DNA of 64,000 nt, from positions 1-64,000 of the forward strand of contig NZ_MJAO01000014.1 of the NCBI RefSeq assembly GCF_001902635.1, read 5' to 3'. Shown here one piece after another: positions 1-9,467 of the stretch; the stretch's first letter is position 1, and each line of letters opens with the position of its first letter. Position numbers and translations under genes: made by a program. Source of the stretch: Serratia marcescens. Lineage in GTDB: Bacteria; Pseudomonadota; Gammaproteobacteria; Enterobacterales; Enterobacteriaceae. Under the pieces are notes generated by a model. The model was given only the letters and a program-made list of their open reading frames with translations, did no database searches and had not been told where the DNA came from.

Positions 1-1
1 A

Positions 2-1315
2 ATTGAAGCCGCCCGCAAGGTGACCGACAAGCCGTCGCTGCTGATGTGCAAGACCGTTATCGGCTTCGGTTCGCCGAACAAGGCCGGCACCCACGACGTG
101 CACGGTGCCGCGCTGGGCGCTGCCGAAGTAGCCGCCACCCGCGAAGCGCTGGGCTGGAAATACGCCGCCTTTGAAATCCCGCAGGACATCTACGCCCAGT
201 GGGACGCCAAAGAAGCCGGCCAGGCCAAAGAAGCGGCCTGGAACGACAAGTTCGCCGCCTACGCCAAGGCCTTCCCGGAGCAGGCTGCCGAGTTCAAGCG
301 CCGCATGAACGGCGAGCTGCCGGCCGACTGGAAAGCCGACGCCAAAGCGTTCGTGGAAAAACTGCAGGCCAACCCGGCCAACATCGCCAGCCGCAAGGCA
401 TCGCAGAACGCGCTGGAAGCGTTCGGCAAGGTGCTGCCGGAGTTCCTGGGCGGCTCCGCCGACCTGGCGCCGAGCAACCTGACGATGTGGTCCGGCTCGA
501 AAGCGCTGAACGTTGACCCGGCGGGCAACTACATTCATTACGGCGTGCGCGAGTTCGGCATGACCGCCATCACCAACGGCATCGCGCTGCACGGCGGCTT
601 CCTGCCGTACTCGGCGACCTTCCTGATGTTCGTGGAATACGCCCGCAACGCGGTACGCATGGCGGCGCTGATGAAGCTGCGCAACGTGTTCGTCTACACC
701 CACGACTCCATCGGTCTGGGCGAAGACGGCCCGACCCACCAGCCGGTGGAGCAGCTGGCGAGCCTGCGCGTGACCCCGAACATGAGCACCTGGCGCCCGT
801 GCGACCAGGTGGAATCGGCGGTGGCATGGCAGTACGGCATCGAGCGCAACGACGGCCCGACCACGCTGGTGTTCTCGCGCCAGAACCTGACGCAGCAGCC
901 GCGCACCGCAGAGCAGCTGGCGAACGTGTACCGCGGCGGCTACGTGCTGAAAGACTGCGCGGGCACGCCGGAGGTCATCCTGATTGCCACCGGCTCCGAA
1001 GTGGGCATCACGGTGGACGCGGCGGACAAACTGACCACGGCGGGCCGCAAGGTGCGCGTGGTGTCGATGCCGTCGACCGATGCGTTCGACAAGCAAGATG
1101 CGGCGTACCGCGAGTCGGTGCTGCCGGCGGCGGTGACGGCGCGCGTGGCGGTGGAAGCGGGTATCGCGGACTACTGGTACAAGTACGTGGGCCTGAACGG
1201 CGCCATCGTGGGCATGACCACCTTCGGTGAGTCGGCGCCGGCGGAGCAGCTGTTCGCCGAGTTCGGCTTCACCGTGGACAACGTGGTGGCCAAGGCGCAG
1301 GCGCTGCTGAAGTAA
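2..1315 (+). CDS. tkt: Transketolase, 3' part (5' end outside window)
   Basis: Transketolase moves two-carbon ketol units in the non-oxidative pentose phosphate pathway using thiamine diphosphate. The reading frame is open from base 2, so the N-terminal ThDP-binding part lies upstream. What is visible are the middle pyrimidine-binding domain (residues reading [10 protein letters not shown] and [16 protein letters not shown]) and the C-terminal domain ending [13 protein letters not shown]. The position next to nudK is that of E. coli tktB, but the C-terminal sequence ([20 protein letters not shown], then VDNVVAKA) resembles my memory of TktA more than TktB. I therefore use the neutral symbol tkt. 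A GTG at base 20 is internal and is not the start. A strong terminator follows 22 bases after the stop. Confidence 0.95.
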   Translation: MEAARKVTDKPSLLMCKTVIGFGSPNKAGTHDVHGAALGAAEVAATREALGWKYAAFEIPQDIYAQWDAKEAGQAKEAAWNDKFAAYAKAFPEQAAEFKRRMNGELPADWKADAKAFVEKLQANPANIASRKASQNALEAFGKVLPEFLGGSADLAPSNLTMWSGSKALNVDPAGNYIHYGVREFGMTAITNGIALHGGFLPYSATFLMFVEYARNAVRMAALMKLRNVFVYTHDSIGLGEDGPTHQPVEQLASLRVTPNMSTWRPCDQVESAVAWQYGIERNDGPTTLVFSRQNLTQQPRTAEQLANVYRGGYVLKDCAGTPEVILIATGSEVGITVDAADKLTTAGRKVRVVSMPSTDAFDKQDAAYRESVLPAAVTARVAVEAGIADYWYKYVGLNGAIVGMTTFGESAPAEQLFAEFGFTVDNVVAKAQALLK

Positions 1316-1335
1316 GCAGCCTGGCGCAAGCCGAT

Positions 1336-1367
1336 AAAAAAGCCGGTCATCATGACCGGCTTTTTTT
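1336..1367. terminator. Bidirectional intrinsic terminator between tkt and nudK
   Basis: A perfect inverted repeat AAAGCCGGTCAT/ATGACCGGCTTT is flanked by A-rich sequence on the left and a T-run on the right. It can end both the rightward tkt transcript and the leftward nudK transcript, whose stop codons face each other here. Confidence 0.9.
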
Positions 1368-1941
1368 ACTCCATCACCCGATGAACCTGTAAATACTGCA
1401 ACAGCATGATGGTCTTGCCGTCTTTAATACGGCCATCGGCGATCATCGCCACCGCTTCGCTGAACGGCAGCTCGATCACTTCGATATCTTCATCTTCGAT
1501 GCCTCCTCCGGCCGCATGACGCTCATCGTCGTGGTATTCGGCGATAAAGAAGTACACGATCTCGGTCACGCCGCCCGGCGACATATAAGCTTCGAAGATC
1601 TTCTTGACCTCTCCCACCTGAAAACCGGTCTCCTCCACCGCCTCACGGCGCGCGCACTGCTCCGGTGAATCGGCGTCCAACAAGCCGGCGCAGGCCTCCA
1701 GCAGCATGCCGCTCTCGTTGCCGTTGACATACGTCGGCATGCGGAACTGGTTGGTCAGCACCACCGTGCCCTTGGCGCGGTTGTACAGCAAAATAGTGGC
1801 GCCGTTGCCGCGATCGTAAACCTCGCGCATCTGTTGCACCGAGCCGCCGTTCTTGCGTTTCAGATCGAACGTGTACTTATGCAGCACATACCAGTTGTCC
1901 GACAGCAGTTCTTTTTTCACATTCTCAATTTTCGACGACAT
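1366..1941 (-). CDS. nudK: GDP-mannose pyrophosphatase, Nudix family
   Basis: NudK hydrolyses GDP-mannose to GMP and mannose 1-phosphate in the cytoplasm. The protein is 191 residues, the usual family length, and contains the Nudix region around residues 86-108 (AGLLDADSP then REAVEETGF) with the REAVEE core that binds the metal. It also has the NudK-typical stretches [16 protein letters not shown] and [10 protein letters not shown] and the acidic GIEDEDIEV segment. The neighbour order (transketolase, nudK, narQ region) matches enterobacterial nudK. The start ATG is followed by [16 protein letters not shown], which aligns with the E. coli N-terminus. Its promoter would lie in the 380-base gap before narQ. 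Confidence 0.93.
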   Translation of the reverse strand: MSSKIENVKKELLSDNWYVLHKYTFDLKRKNGGSVQQMREVYDRGNGATILLYNRAKGTVVLTNQFRMPTYVNGNESGMLLEACAGLLDADSPEQCARREAVEETGFQVGEVKKIFEAYMSPGGVTEIVYFFIAEYHDDERHAAGGGIEDEDIEVIELPFSEAVAMIADGRIKDGKTIMLLQYLQVHRVME

Positions 1942-2321
1942 GACCCTTTTCCCTTGAGTTGCAACGTGAAGATCATACCGCGATTACGCCGCGCCGCAGC
2001 AGACGATTTGCAACAAAAATCGCACCGGTACCCTCCCGGCTAACACGGGCTTAAAAAGTGAAAAAGAAGTCGCGGACAGGCGCATGACATCGCATAAAAC
2101 CCAGTGAGAATCGCCGCCGGAAAGACAAATCGTCAGGGCAAACCGACGCGCACCGCAACAATCGGCGGGCATTTCGCTATTTATTTGATTACACAACGAC
2201 AATTGTTCCCATTTTGTTGACAACTTGATACAAATCGCGGTGCATTTTAGTTGCAAAAGTTATAGTTTTGCTTTCGAATGAAACTGGCGAAGCGCATCGC
2301 CTGAGAGAAAAGGATCCGTGA
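1942..2321. promoter_or_regulatory. Divergent intergenic region nudK/narQ with a possible FNR site
   Basis: This 380-base gap separates divergently transcribed nudK and narQ and has no convincing gene. At 2225-2238 the sequence TTGATACAAATCGC matches eight of the ten defined bases of the FNR consensus (TTGAT-N4-ATCAA). A TTGACA hexamer at 2217-2222 could be a -35 element, but no good -10 stands 17 bases further on. Both assignments are tentative. Confidence 0.3.
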
Positions 2322-3992
2322 TTGCTTGTTAAACGTTCCGTGACCGGCAGCCTGGCCAGAGCGCTGTTCGGCATCGTGATATTGTCGGTGCTCGCCACCG
2401 GGTTGGCGTTGACCACCGTCGCCGGCAGCCAGAACGACGCCGAAGCGATCAATATCGCCGGTTCGCTGCGCATGCAAAGCTATCGCTTGGCGTTCGATCT
2501 CGACCAGCAGAGCGCAGAGCTGGAGCTGCATCTGCAACAGTACCGGCAATCGTTGCAGGCGCCGGTGCTGCAAAAACTGGCGCGCTTTTACGTGCCGTCC
2601 GAGGTGCGAAACCACTATCTGGCGCTGCAACAGACGTGGCAAACGATGGAGCAGCAGATCCGCAGCGGGCAAGCGGCCGCCTACCGGGCTGAGGTCGCCG
2701 GCTATGTCAATCGCGTCGATCATTTCGTTTCCGCCCTGCAGCGCTATTCCGAGCTGAAACTCACTCTGGTGGCCGCCATCAGCGTACTGGGTTACGCCGC
2801 CATCATCGGTCTGGTACTGTTCTGCATCCGCTTTATGCGCCGCCAGGTGGTCGCGCCGCTGCAGCATCTGGTCGACGCCAGCCAGCGTGTGCAGCAACGC
2901 AACTTCAGCCATCCGCAGCTGGACGTGGCGCTGCCGAACGAGCTCGGCGTGCTGTCACAAACCTTCAGCGCCATGTCGGACGAACTGGCCCGGCTCTATC
3001 AATCGCTGGAGCTGAAAGTGCAGGAAAAAACCCGGCGCCTGCAGCAGGCCAACGAAACGCTGGAGGTGCTGTATCGCTGCTCGCAGGCGCTGAGCGTGCG
3101 CCAGATCGACCCGCAGGCGTTCGAAAATATTCTGCGCATCGTGCGCCAAAGCGAACGGCTGCGCTGCATCCAGCTAAGCGTGGCGGATAACCGGTGGCAA
3201 CTGAGTGAGGGGGAAGCGGCGCCGACGCAACCCTGGAGCGCGCTGCCAATTACCCAGGGCGACAAACCGCTGGGCGAGTTGCGCTGGCAGCCCGAGGCGC
3301 ACCCGCCGCATCCGCACCTGATGCAGAGCCTGGCCAACATGCTGGGCCGCGGGGTTTACTTCAACCGGGCGCAAAAACAGCACCAATATTTGCTGTTGAT
3401 GGAAGAGCGCGCGACCATCGCCCGCGAGCTGCACGATTCGTTGGCGCAGGCACTGTCGTTCCTGCGCATCCAGCTTACGCTGCTCAGGCGCGCCGCCGAC
3501 GATCCGGCGGCACAAACGATTATCGACGACTTCGATCGCACGCTGGCCGACGCCTATCGCCAGCTGAGAGAATTGCTGGCCACCTTCCGCCTCAATATTC
3601 AGGAGGCGGATCTGAACGCCGCGCTGGAGCAGCTGTTGCAGCCATTAAAGGCTCTAACCGCCGCGCGGATTCAGTTACACTGTCGGCTTTCCTCACAGGC
3701 GCTCAACGCCCAGCAGCAGGTGCACGCGCTGCAGATCGTGCGCGAGGCGGTGCTCAATGCCGTCAAGCACGCCGGCGCGAACGAGATCGCGGTCTGTTGC
3801 GAGGTCAACGCCGCAGGCGACAACGTTTTCAGCATTACCGACGACGGCTGCGGCATCGCCAGTCTGGAAGAACCGGAAGGGCACTATGGCTTGACCATCA
3901 TGAGCGAACGCGCGGCGCGATTGGGAGGAACGCTGTGCATCCAGCGCAGAAGCGCCGGCGGCACGGCGGTCTGCCTGACATTCCCGCCCTGA
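2322..3992 (+). CDS. narQ: Nitrate/nitrite sensor histidine kinase NarQ
   Basis: NarQ senses periplasmic nitrate and nitrite and phosphorylates NarP (and NarL) to control anaerobic respiration genes. The 556 residues match NarQ (about 566) throughout. There is a membrane segment at about 11-34, the periplasmic P-box with INIAGSLRMQSYR at 43-55, a second membrane segment at about 147-169 and a HAMP linker. The HisKA_3 dimerisation box ERATIARELHDS follows with phospho-accepting His371, then a HATPase domain (EAVLNAVKHA, EGHYGL). The start is TTG: it gives MLVKRSVTGSL, aligned with E. coli MIVKRPVSASL, and has AGGA seven bases upstream. A nearby GTG at 2318 runs into a stop. narP follows 161 bases downstream, unlike in E. 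coli where the two genes are far apart. Confidence 0.93.
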   Translation: MLVKRSVTGSLARALFGIVILSVLATGLALTTVAGSQNDAEAINIAGSLRMQSYRLAFDLDQQSAELELHLQQYRQSLQAPVLQKLARFYVPSEVRNHYLALQQTWQTMEQQIRSGQAAAYRAEVAGYVNRVDHFVSALQRYSELKLTLVAAISVLGYAAIIGLVLFCIRFMRRQVVAPLQHLVDASQRVQQRNFSHPQLDVALPNELGVLSQTFSAMSDELARLYQSLELKVQEKTRRLQQANETLEVLYRCSQALSVRQIDPQAFENILRIVRQSERLRCIQLSVADNRWQLSEGEAAPTQPWSALPITQGDKPLGELRWQPEAHPPHPHLMQSLANMLGRGVYFNRAQKQHQYLLLMEERATIARELHDSLAQALSFLRIQLTLLRRAADDPAAQTIIDDFDRTLADAYRQLRELLATFRLNIQEADLNAALEQLLQPLKALTAARIQLHCRLSSQALNAQQQVHALQIVREAVLNAVKHAGANEIAVCCEVNAAGDNVFSITDDGCGIASLEEPEGHYGLTIMSERAARLGGTLCIQRRSAGGTAVCLTFPP

Positions 3993-4024
3993 CCTCTCTG
4001 CTGTTCACCCTGCGTTACGGTTGT

Positions 4025-4048
4025 CCCCGGGCGGAAGACCGCCGGGGG
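4025..4048 (+). other. GC-rich hairpin between narQ and narP
   Basis: CCCCGGGCGG and CCGCCGGGGG form a near-perfect stem with an AAGA loop. There is no T-run after it, so it is more likely an mRNA processing or partial attenuation element in a narQP transcript than a full terminator. Confidence 0.4.
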
Positions 4049-4153
4049 AGGTTTGCGGTGCAGATTGCCGCTATTTTTGAAGAGACAGTCCCACTGTGAA
4101 GCACGCCCCAGGGCGCGTTTGAGTGGCTTTACTTGCTACAGGGAGCATATTTC

Positions 4154-4786
4154 ATGGTGATGAAGCAATACCGAGTCATGATCGTTGACGATCATCCGTT
4201 GATGCGGCGCGGCATCAAGCAACTGCTGGGACTGGATGCGCGATTTAGCGTGGTGGCAGAGGCCGGCAACGGCAGCGAAGCGGTTGCGCTGGCGCTGCAA
4301 CACGCCCCTGACGTGATTTTGCTGGATCTGAACATGAAGGGCATGTCCGGGCTGGATACGCTGCGAGCCCTGCGCGACGAAAGCGTGGATGCGCGCATCA
4401 TCGTGCTGACGGTTTCCGACGCGCGCAGCGATCTGTATGCGCTGATCGACGCCGGCGCCGACGGCTACCTGCTGAAAGACAGCGAGCCGGAGCAGCTGCT
4501 GGAACACATCAGCGCCGCCGCCGAAGGGCAGAACGTGATCAGCGACGCCATGGCCGACTATCTGCTGGCACGCAGCGAACAGCGCGATCCCTTCGCCGCC
4601 TTGACCGAGCGCGAGCTGGACGTCTTGCAAGAGGTGGCGCGTGGCCTGTCCAACAAACAGGTGGCGGCGCAGCTGCATATCTCTGAGGAAACCGTGAAGG
4701 TGCACATCCGCAACATACTGCGCAAGCTGGACGTGCGTTCTCGCGTGGCGGCGACGGTGATGTACCTGGAGCACAAAAGTCAATAA
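4154..4786 (+). CDS. narP: Nitrate/nitrite response regulator NarP
   Basis: NarP is the DNA-binding partner of NarQ and controls nitrate- and nitrite-responsive operons. The 210-residue protein has a receiver domain (MIVDDHPLMRRG; phospho-accepting Asp58 in VILLDLNMKGMSG; Lys108 in GYLLKDSEPE). A LuxR/FixJ-type helix-turn-helix follows near 147-205 (LTERELDVLQEVARGLSNKQ, then EETVKVHIRNILRKLDVRSR). The sequence is closer to NarP than to NarL (MIVDDHPLMRRG, SNKQVAAQL, RSRVAATV). I start at ATG 4154 because GGGAG lies eight bases upstream; an in-frame TTG at 4133 lacks this support, and ATG 4160 is also possible. The gene faces a small winged-helix gene across a terminator. Confidence 0.93.
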   Translation: MVMKQYRVMIVDDHPLMRRGIKQLLGLDARFSVVAEAGNGSEAVALALQHAPDVILLDLNMKGMSGLDTLRALRDESVDARIIVLTVSDARSDLYALIDAGADGYLLKDSEPEQLLEHISAAAEGQNVISDAMADYLLARSEQRDPFAALTERELDVLQEVARGLSNKQVAAQLHISEETVKVHIRNILRKLDVRSRVAATVMYLEHKSQ

Positions 4787-4793
4787 TCGCCCC

Positions 4794-4815
4794 GCCCCGG
4801 CCGATGCGCCGGGGC
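4794..4815. terminator. Hairpin between convergent narP and winged-helix gene
   Basis: GCCCCGGC and GCCGGGGC pair around a CGATGC loop just after the narP stop. The T-run is poor, so this is a weak intrinsic terminator or 3'-end stabiliser. Confidence 0.5.
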
Positions 4816-4818
4816 AGC

Positions 4819-5097
4819 TTACTCGATGGCGCTGAGCAGCGCCTGATGATGCTGGTGCACCCAGCTCTTGTTGAACGGCCCCCAGCTTTCCAACTGATAG
4901 AAACCGTCGTTGTTGCGCACGCCTTGCTGCACGAACTGCAGCTCGACGCCCATGCCGGGCAGCGCCTTCAGCACATCCTGTAACGTGCGGCGCGGCCAAC
5001 CGGTCAACGCCATCAACCGCGGCACATTGGGCCGTTCACTGTGACTGATTAGCCAACACAAATAAAGCCGACGGGCAAATACCGGGTTAATTCCCAT
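4819..5097 (-). CDS. Small winged helix-turn-helix protein
   Basis: This 92-residue protein is probably a DNA-binding regulator. It looks like the HTH_43 winged-helix family: residues 24-50 (PNVPRLMALTGWPRRTLQDV) read as a helix-turn-helix with a Trp-Pro-Arg-Arg recognition segment. A short wing (GVELQFVQQGVRNNDGFYQL) and a C-terminal helix follow. The start ATG has AGGAG six bases upstream. It lies between narP and acrD and is transcribed away from acrD, so the 291-base gap between them holds both promoters. No target is known to me. The family call is from memory of sequence style and is moderately certain. Confidence 0.7.
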   Translation of the reverse strand: MGINPVFARRLYLCWLISHSERPNVPRLMALTGWPRRTLQDVLKALPGMGVELQFVQQGVRNNDGFYQLESWGPFNKSWVHQHHQALLSAIE

Positions 5098-5388
5098 GCC
5101 AAGCTCCTGCTGTAAGGTGAGTCCAGTTTACTGTCCGGTTCCCCGCGGCGAAGAGACGCGCAAGGCCTTTGATAGTAATAAAAATGTCTTAATAGCGTGC
5201 ATTTACCGACGCCAGTGCGCCAACGCCGTTTTCCGCTACCGTTATTTACACTATCTCCTTTTTTTCTCCACGCTTTCCTCGGCTATCCCGAGTAAAGTGC
5301 AATAGCGCCGGGATCCTTCCCTGCCGCTGAAATGCATAATTCTGATGCGTTTTAAAGATAGAACAAGTCATAACGAGGTTCGCGCTGC
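5098..5388. promoter_or_regulatory. Divergent promoter region before acrD
   Basis: These 291 bases hold no supportable gene. They separate the leftward winged-helix gene from rightward acrD. A sequence AACGAGG 10-16 bases before the acrD ATG is its likely ribosome binding site. I could not identify a clear Bae or Cpx box by eye. Confidence 0.5.
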
Positions 5389-8300
5389 ATGGCCAATTTT
5401 TTTATTGATCGCCCGATTTTCGCCTGGGTACTGGCAATTATTCTTTGCCTGACCGGAGCGTTGGCGATTTTTTCACTGCCGGTAGAACAATACCCGAATT
5501 TGGCACCGCCGAACGTGCGCATTAGCGCAACTTATCCAGGCGCTTCGGCGCAAACGCTGGAAAATACCGTTACTCAAATCATCGAACAGAATATGACCGG
5601 CCTCGACAACATGATGTATATGTCGTCGCAGAGCACCAACACCGGTCAGGCGACCGTGACGCTGACGTTCGAAGCCGGCACCGATCCCAACGAAGCGATG
5701 CAGCAGGTGCAAAACCAGCTGCAGGCGGCGATCAAACGCCTGCCGCAGGCGGTGCAAAATCAGGGGGTTACAGTCTCGAAATCCGGCGATACCACGCTGA
5801 TGATGGTGGCGTTCGTCTCCACCGACAACAGCATGGATAAACAGGACATCGCCGATTACATCGTCTCCAACCTGCAGGATCCGCTCAGCCGCATCAACGG
5901 CGTCGGCAGCATGGATGTGTATGGCTCGCAATACGCCATGCGCATCTGGCTCGATCCCAACAAGCTCAACAGTTACCAACTCACTACCCAGGACGTGGTC
6001 AAGGCCATTCAGTCGCAGAACGCCCAGGTGGCGGTCGGCCAACTGGGCGGCACGCCATCGGTGGATAAACAGGCGCTGAACGCCACCATCAACGCCCAGT
6101 CGCAGCTCCAAACGCCGGAGCAGTTCCGCCAGATCACCCTGCGGGTCAATCAGGACGGGTCGCTGGTGACGCTGGGCAACGTCGCCACCGTCGAACTGGG
6201 CGGCGAGAACTACAACTACCTCAGCCGCTACAACGGCATGCAGGCCGCAGGCATGAACATTAAGCTGGCTTCCGGCGCCAACGAACTGCAGACCGACCAA
6301 CTGGTGAAGGACAAAATCGCCGAACTGTCGCAATACTTCCCGCACGGGCTGGAGGCCAAAGTGGCCTATGAAACTACCCCGTTCGTTAAAGCGTCGATCA
6401 AGGACGTGGTGAAAACGCTGCTGGAAGCCATTCTGCTGGTGTTCCTGGTGATGTACCTGTTCTTGCAAAACTTCCGCGCCACGCTGATCCCCACCATCGC
6501 CGTGCCGGTGGTGCTGATGGGCACCTTCGCCATCCTTTCCGCCTGCGGCTTCAGCATCAACACCCTCACCATGTTCGCCATGGTGCTGGCGATCGGCCTG
6601 CTGGTGGACGACGCCATCGTGGTGGTGGAAAACGTCGAACGCGTGATGAGCGAGGAAGGGTTACCGCCACGTGAAGCCACGCGCAAATCCATGGGGCAGA
6701 TCCAGAGCGCGCTGGTCGGTATTGCCATGGTGTTGTCGGCGGTGTTCGTGCCGATGGCATTCTTCGGCGGTACCACCGGTGCCATCTATCGCCAGTTCTC
6801 CATCACTATCGTCTCCGCCATGGTGCTGTCGGTGCTGGTGGCGATGATCCTGACCCCGGCCCTGTGCGCCACGCTGCTCAAACCGATCGCCAAGGGGCAT
6901 CACCACGGCAAGCGCGGTTTCTTCGGCTGGTTCAACCGTATGTTCAGCCGCAACGCCGCTCGCTATGAGCGCGGCGTGGGGCGCATCCTGCACGCCAGCG
7001 GCCGCTATATGGTGATTTATCTGCTGTTGCTCGGCGGCATGGCGCTGCTGTTCATCAAGCTGCCGACCTCCTTCCTGCCGCAGGAAGACCGCGGCATCTT
7101 CACCGTACAGGTACAGCTGCCGGCGGGATCGACCCTGCAGCAAACCTCTACAGTGGTGGAAAAGGTCGAGCAGTACTTCCTGACCGAGGAAAAACAGGAT
7201 GTGGTATCGGTGTTCGCCATCATCGGCTCCGGCCCGGGCGGCAATGGCCAAAACGTGGCGCGCCTGTTCGTCCGCCTGAAAGACTGGGATCTGCGCACCG
7301 CCGGCGCCAACAGCTCGTTCGACATCATCGATCGCGCGACCCAGGCGTTCAGCAAGATTAACGAAGCCCGGGTGATCGCCAGCAGCCCGCCGGCGATCAC
7401 CGGCCTCGGCAACTCGTCCGGCTTCGATATGGAGTTGGAAGATCACGCCGGGCTCGGCCACGCCAAGCTGATGGCGGCGCGCGATCAGTTGCTGCAGCTG
7501 GCGGCGCAAAATCCACTGCTGTCGCGCGTGCGCCACAACGGTCTGGACGACAGCCCGCAGCTGCAAATCGATATCGATCAACGCAAGGCGCAAGCGCTGG
7601 GCGTGTCGATCGACGACATCAACAATACCCTCTCCACCGCCTGGGGCTCGACCTACGTCAACGACTTCGTCGACCGCGGCCGGGTGAAAAAAGTCTACGT
7701 GCAGGCCGCCGCGCCGTTCCGCATGTTGCCGGATGACATCAACAAATGGTACGTGCGCAACAGCGCGGGCGGCATGGTGCCGTTCTCGGCCTTCGCCAGC
7801 TCGCACTGGGAGTACGGCTCGCCGCGGCTGGAACGCTATAACGGCAGCTCGGCGCTGGAGATCGTCGGCGAAGCGGCCAACGGCGTCAGCAGCGGCACCG
7901 CCATGGCGGAAATGGAAAAACTGGTCAGCCAACTGCCGACCGGCTTTGGCCTGGAATGGACGGCGATGTCCTATCAGGAGCGGCTGTCCGGCTCACAGGC
8001 GCCGGCGCTGTACGCCATTTCACTGCTGGTGGTGTTCCTGTGCCTGGCCGCGCTGTATGAGAGCTGGTCGATTCCGTTCTCAGTCATGCTGGTGGTGCCG
8101 CTCGGGGTGATCGGCGCCGTCGCCGCCACCTGGCTGCGCGGCCTGGAGAACGACGTCTATTTCCAGGTTGGCCTGTTGACCATCATCGGGTTGTCGGCGA
8201 AAAACGCCATTCTGATCGTCGAGTTCGCCAATGAGTTGAACCATAAAGGGCAGGATCTGATGTCGGCGACGCTCGACGCGTCACGCATGCGTCTGCGGCC

Positions 8301-8526
8301 GATCTTGATGACCTCGCTGGCGTTCATCTTCGGCGTGCTGCCGATGGCCACCAGCAGCGGTGCCGGTTCCGGCAGCCAGCATGCGGTCGGCACCGGGGTG
8401 ATGGGCGGCATGATCTCCGCCACCCTGCTGGCTATTTTCTTCGTGCCGCTGTTCTTCGTGTTGGTGCGGCGCCGCTTCCCGGGAAAACCGCATCCGTCAG
8501 CCAACGCGGCCCCCGCCGACAAGTGA
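5389..8526 (+). CDS. acrD: RND multidrug/aminoglycoside efflux pump AcrD
   Basis: AcrD is the inner-membrane proton-driven pump of a tripartite efflux system and in relatives exports aminoglycosides and other polar compounds through AcrA and TolC. The 1045-residue length is typical for HAE1-family RND pumps. It begins [18 protein letters not shown]. The proton relay aspartates are at 407-408 in [17 protein letters not shown], and the paired lysine is at 938 in [14 protein letters not shown]. Twelve membrane segments and two large periplasmic loops fit the family. There is no adjacent membrane-fusion gene, as in E. coli, where AcrD uses AcrA encoded elsewhere. Position between narQ/narP and ypfM supports acrD over acrB. 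A terminator follows 16 bases after the stop. Confidence 0.93.
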   Translation: MANFFIDRPIFAWVLAIILCLTGALAIFSLPVEQYPNLAPPNVRISATYPGASAQTLENTVTQIIEQNMTGLDNMMYMSSQSTNTGQATVTLTFEAGTDPNEAMQQVQNQLQAAIKRLPQAVQNQGVTVSKSGDTTLMMVAFVSTDNSMDKQDIADYIVSNLQDPLSRINGVGSMDVYGSQYAMRIWLDPNKLNSYQLTTQDVVKAIQSQNAQVAVGQLGGTPSVDKQALNATINAQSQLQTPEQFRQITLRVNQDGSLVTLGNVATVELGGENYNYLSRYNGMQAAGMNIKLASGANELQTDQLVKDKIAELSQYFPHGLEAKVAYETTPFVKASIKDVVKTLLEAILLVFLVMYLFLQNFRATLIPTIAVPVVLMGTFAILSACGFSINTLTMFAMVLAIGLLVDDAIVVVENVERVMSEEGLPPREATRKSMGQIQSALVGIAMVLSAVFVPMAFFGGTTGAIYRQFSITIVSAMVLSVLVAMILTPALCATLLKPIAKGHHHGKRGFFGWFNRMFSRNAARYERGVGRILHASGRYMVIYLLLLGGMALLFIKLPTSFLPQEDRGIFTVQVQLPAGSTLQQTSTVVEKVEQYFLTEEKQDVVSVFAIIGSGPGGNGQNVARLFVRLKDWDLRTAGANSSFDIIDRATQAFSKINEARVIASSPPAITGLGNSSGFDMELEDHAGLGHAKLMAARDQLLQLAAQNPLLSRVRHNGLDDSPQLQIDIDQRKAQALGVSIDDINNTLSTAWGSTYVNDFVDRGRVKKVYVQAAAPFRMLPDDINKWYVRNSAGGMVPFSAFASSHWEYGSPRLERYNGSSALEIVGEAANGVSSGTAMAEMEKLVSQLPTGFGLEWTAMSYQERLSGSQAPALYAISLLVVFLCLAALYESWSIPFSVMLVVPLGVIGAVAATWLRGLENDVYFQVGLLTIIGLSAKNAILIVEFANELNHKGQDLMSATLDASRMRLRPILMTSLAFIFGVLPMATSSGAGSGSQHAVGTGVMGGMISATLLAIFFVPLFFVLVRRRFPGKPHPSANAAPADK

Positions 8527-8542
8527 TCGGCGGCGCATAAAA

Positions 8543-8573
8543 AAAGCAGCATCGGGCTAACCGATGCTGCTTT
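8543..8573 (+). terminator. acrD intrinsic terminator
   Basis: AAAGCAGCATCGG and CCGATGCTGCTTT form a perfect 13-bp stem with a GCTAA loop, directly after acrD. The flanking A- and T-rich bases make it potentially bidirectional, so it may also end ypfM transcripts. Confidence 0.9.
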
Positions 8574-8653
8574 ATTTCGAACGATGATGCCGTTCCCAAG
8601 GTGTTTCAATGACTTTCCAATGACTCAACCTTGCCATCAGCTCCAATGCTGTG

Positions 8654-8713
8654 TCAGTTGCCCAACATCTCATCAATGAAGTCTTTCCAGTTTCCTAATT
8701 CACGATCAACCAT
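8654..8713 (-). CDS. ypfM: Small protein YpfM (19 residues)
   Basis: A 19-codon frame on the minus strand encodes MVDRELGNWKDFIDEMLGN. I recall E. coli YpfM as MIERELGNWKDFIEVMLRK, a small protein of unknown function encoded beside acrD. The conserved RELGNWKDFI core, identical length and identical chromosomal position make the match convincing. GAGG lies 12 bases upstream of the ATG, a little far but usable. It is transcribed toward acrD and converges on the acrD terminator. No membrane segment is present; the peptide is probably a soluble amphipathic helix. Confidence 0.85.
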   Translation of the reverse strand: MVDRELGNWKDFIDEMLGN

Positions 8714-9028
8714 AATACTTTACAACCTCAATTATTTGACGAAGCGGATTCTACGCCTGTTTTTTGACCATGTGAAGGGAAACGGGAACGATGCCGGGCC
8801 CGGAAACCGGGGTTAGCGCACATTTTCGTATTTATCTGATCAATGTTCAGTGCAGCTATTCCCTTGTGATATCAATTTCTCCACGGTAGCGTGTAAAAGG
8901 TATAAAAATACGCTGAGAGCACTCACACCATGCCTTCTCAACTCTCTCACAATTGAAAGCGCGGTCGCTGTCAGCGCGCCATTCGGCACTATGCCGCCGA
9001 TCGCGATCGCATGGGCTAGAGGAAAAGT
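8714..9028. other. Intergenic region ypfM to GNAT gene
   Basis: About 315 bases between divergent ypfM and the GNAT gene contain no gene I can support. The right end carries GAGGAAAAGT, the ribosome binding site of the acetyltransferase. Confidence 0.5.
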
Positions 9029-9460
9029 ATGGAAATTATCACCGATCTGAGCCGCCGCACCATCGACTGGCAGCGGCTGTGCGAATTGCTGGAGGCTGCC
9101 GGGCTGGGCAAACGCGAGCCGCAAACCTTGCAACGCGTTTACCAACACAGCCAGTTTTGCTATTGGGGATTTATCGGCGATGAGCTGGTAGCGACCGCGC
9201 ACGCCATTAGCGATCTGACCTCGGTCGCCTACCTGGCCGACGTGGCGATCGATCCGCGCTTCCAGGGGCAAGGATTGGGGCGCCGGTTGATGGATCGGGT
9301 AATGCAAGACCTGGCACCGCTCGGCAAGATTTTCATCTACTCAGTCCCGGAAAAACTGGCTTTCTATAAAAAGTACGGCTTTCACGATTTAACCACCGGC
9401 ATGGTGTATGCGGACGGTGCCTCACTGCAGCGTCTGCAACAGGGAGGCTACGTGCGTTAA
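9029..9460 (+). CDS. GNAT family N-acetyltransferase
   Basis: The 143-residue protein is a predicted acetyl-CoA-dependent N-acetyltransferase. The GNAT fold shows in strand-helix order: SVAYLADVAIDPRFQGQGLG at about 68-87 carries the acetyl-CoA-binding R/Q-x-x-G-x-G loop (FQGQGLGRRLMD), and the C-terminal KLAFYKKYGF motif is typical of the family. GAGGAAAAGT precedes the ATG. The substrate is unknown. It converges on another GNAT gene eight bases away; neither is present at this place in E. coli, so the pair belongs to an inserted block between acrD and yffB. Confidence 0.85.
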   Translation: MEIITDLSRRTIDWQRLCELLEAAGLGKREPQTLQRVYQHSQFCYWGFIGDELVATAHAISDLTSVAYLADVAIDPRFQGQGLGRRLMDRVMQDLAPLGKIFIYSVPEKLAFYKKYGFHDLTTGMVYADGASLQRLQQGGYVR

Positions 9461-9467
9461 TCGCGCA

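Noticed and set aside
4025-4048. A full intrinsic terminator between narQ and narP
   Set aside because: There is no T-run after the stem, so only a hairpin is claimed.
6661-7932. 423-codon open frame antisense to acrD
   Set aside because: It is a shadow of the GC-rich acrD codons: Gln/His/Arg-rich translation, no family features and no ribosome binding site.
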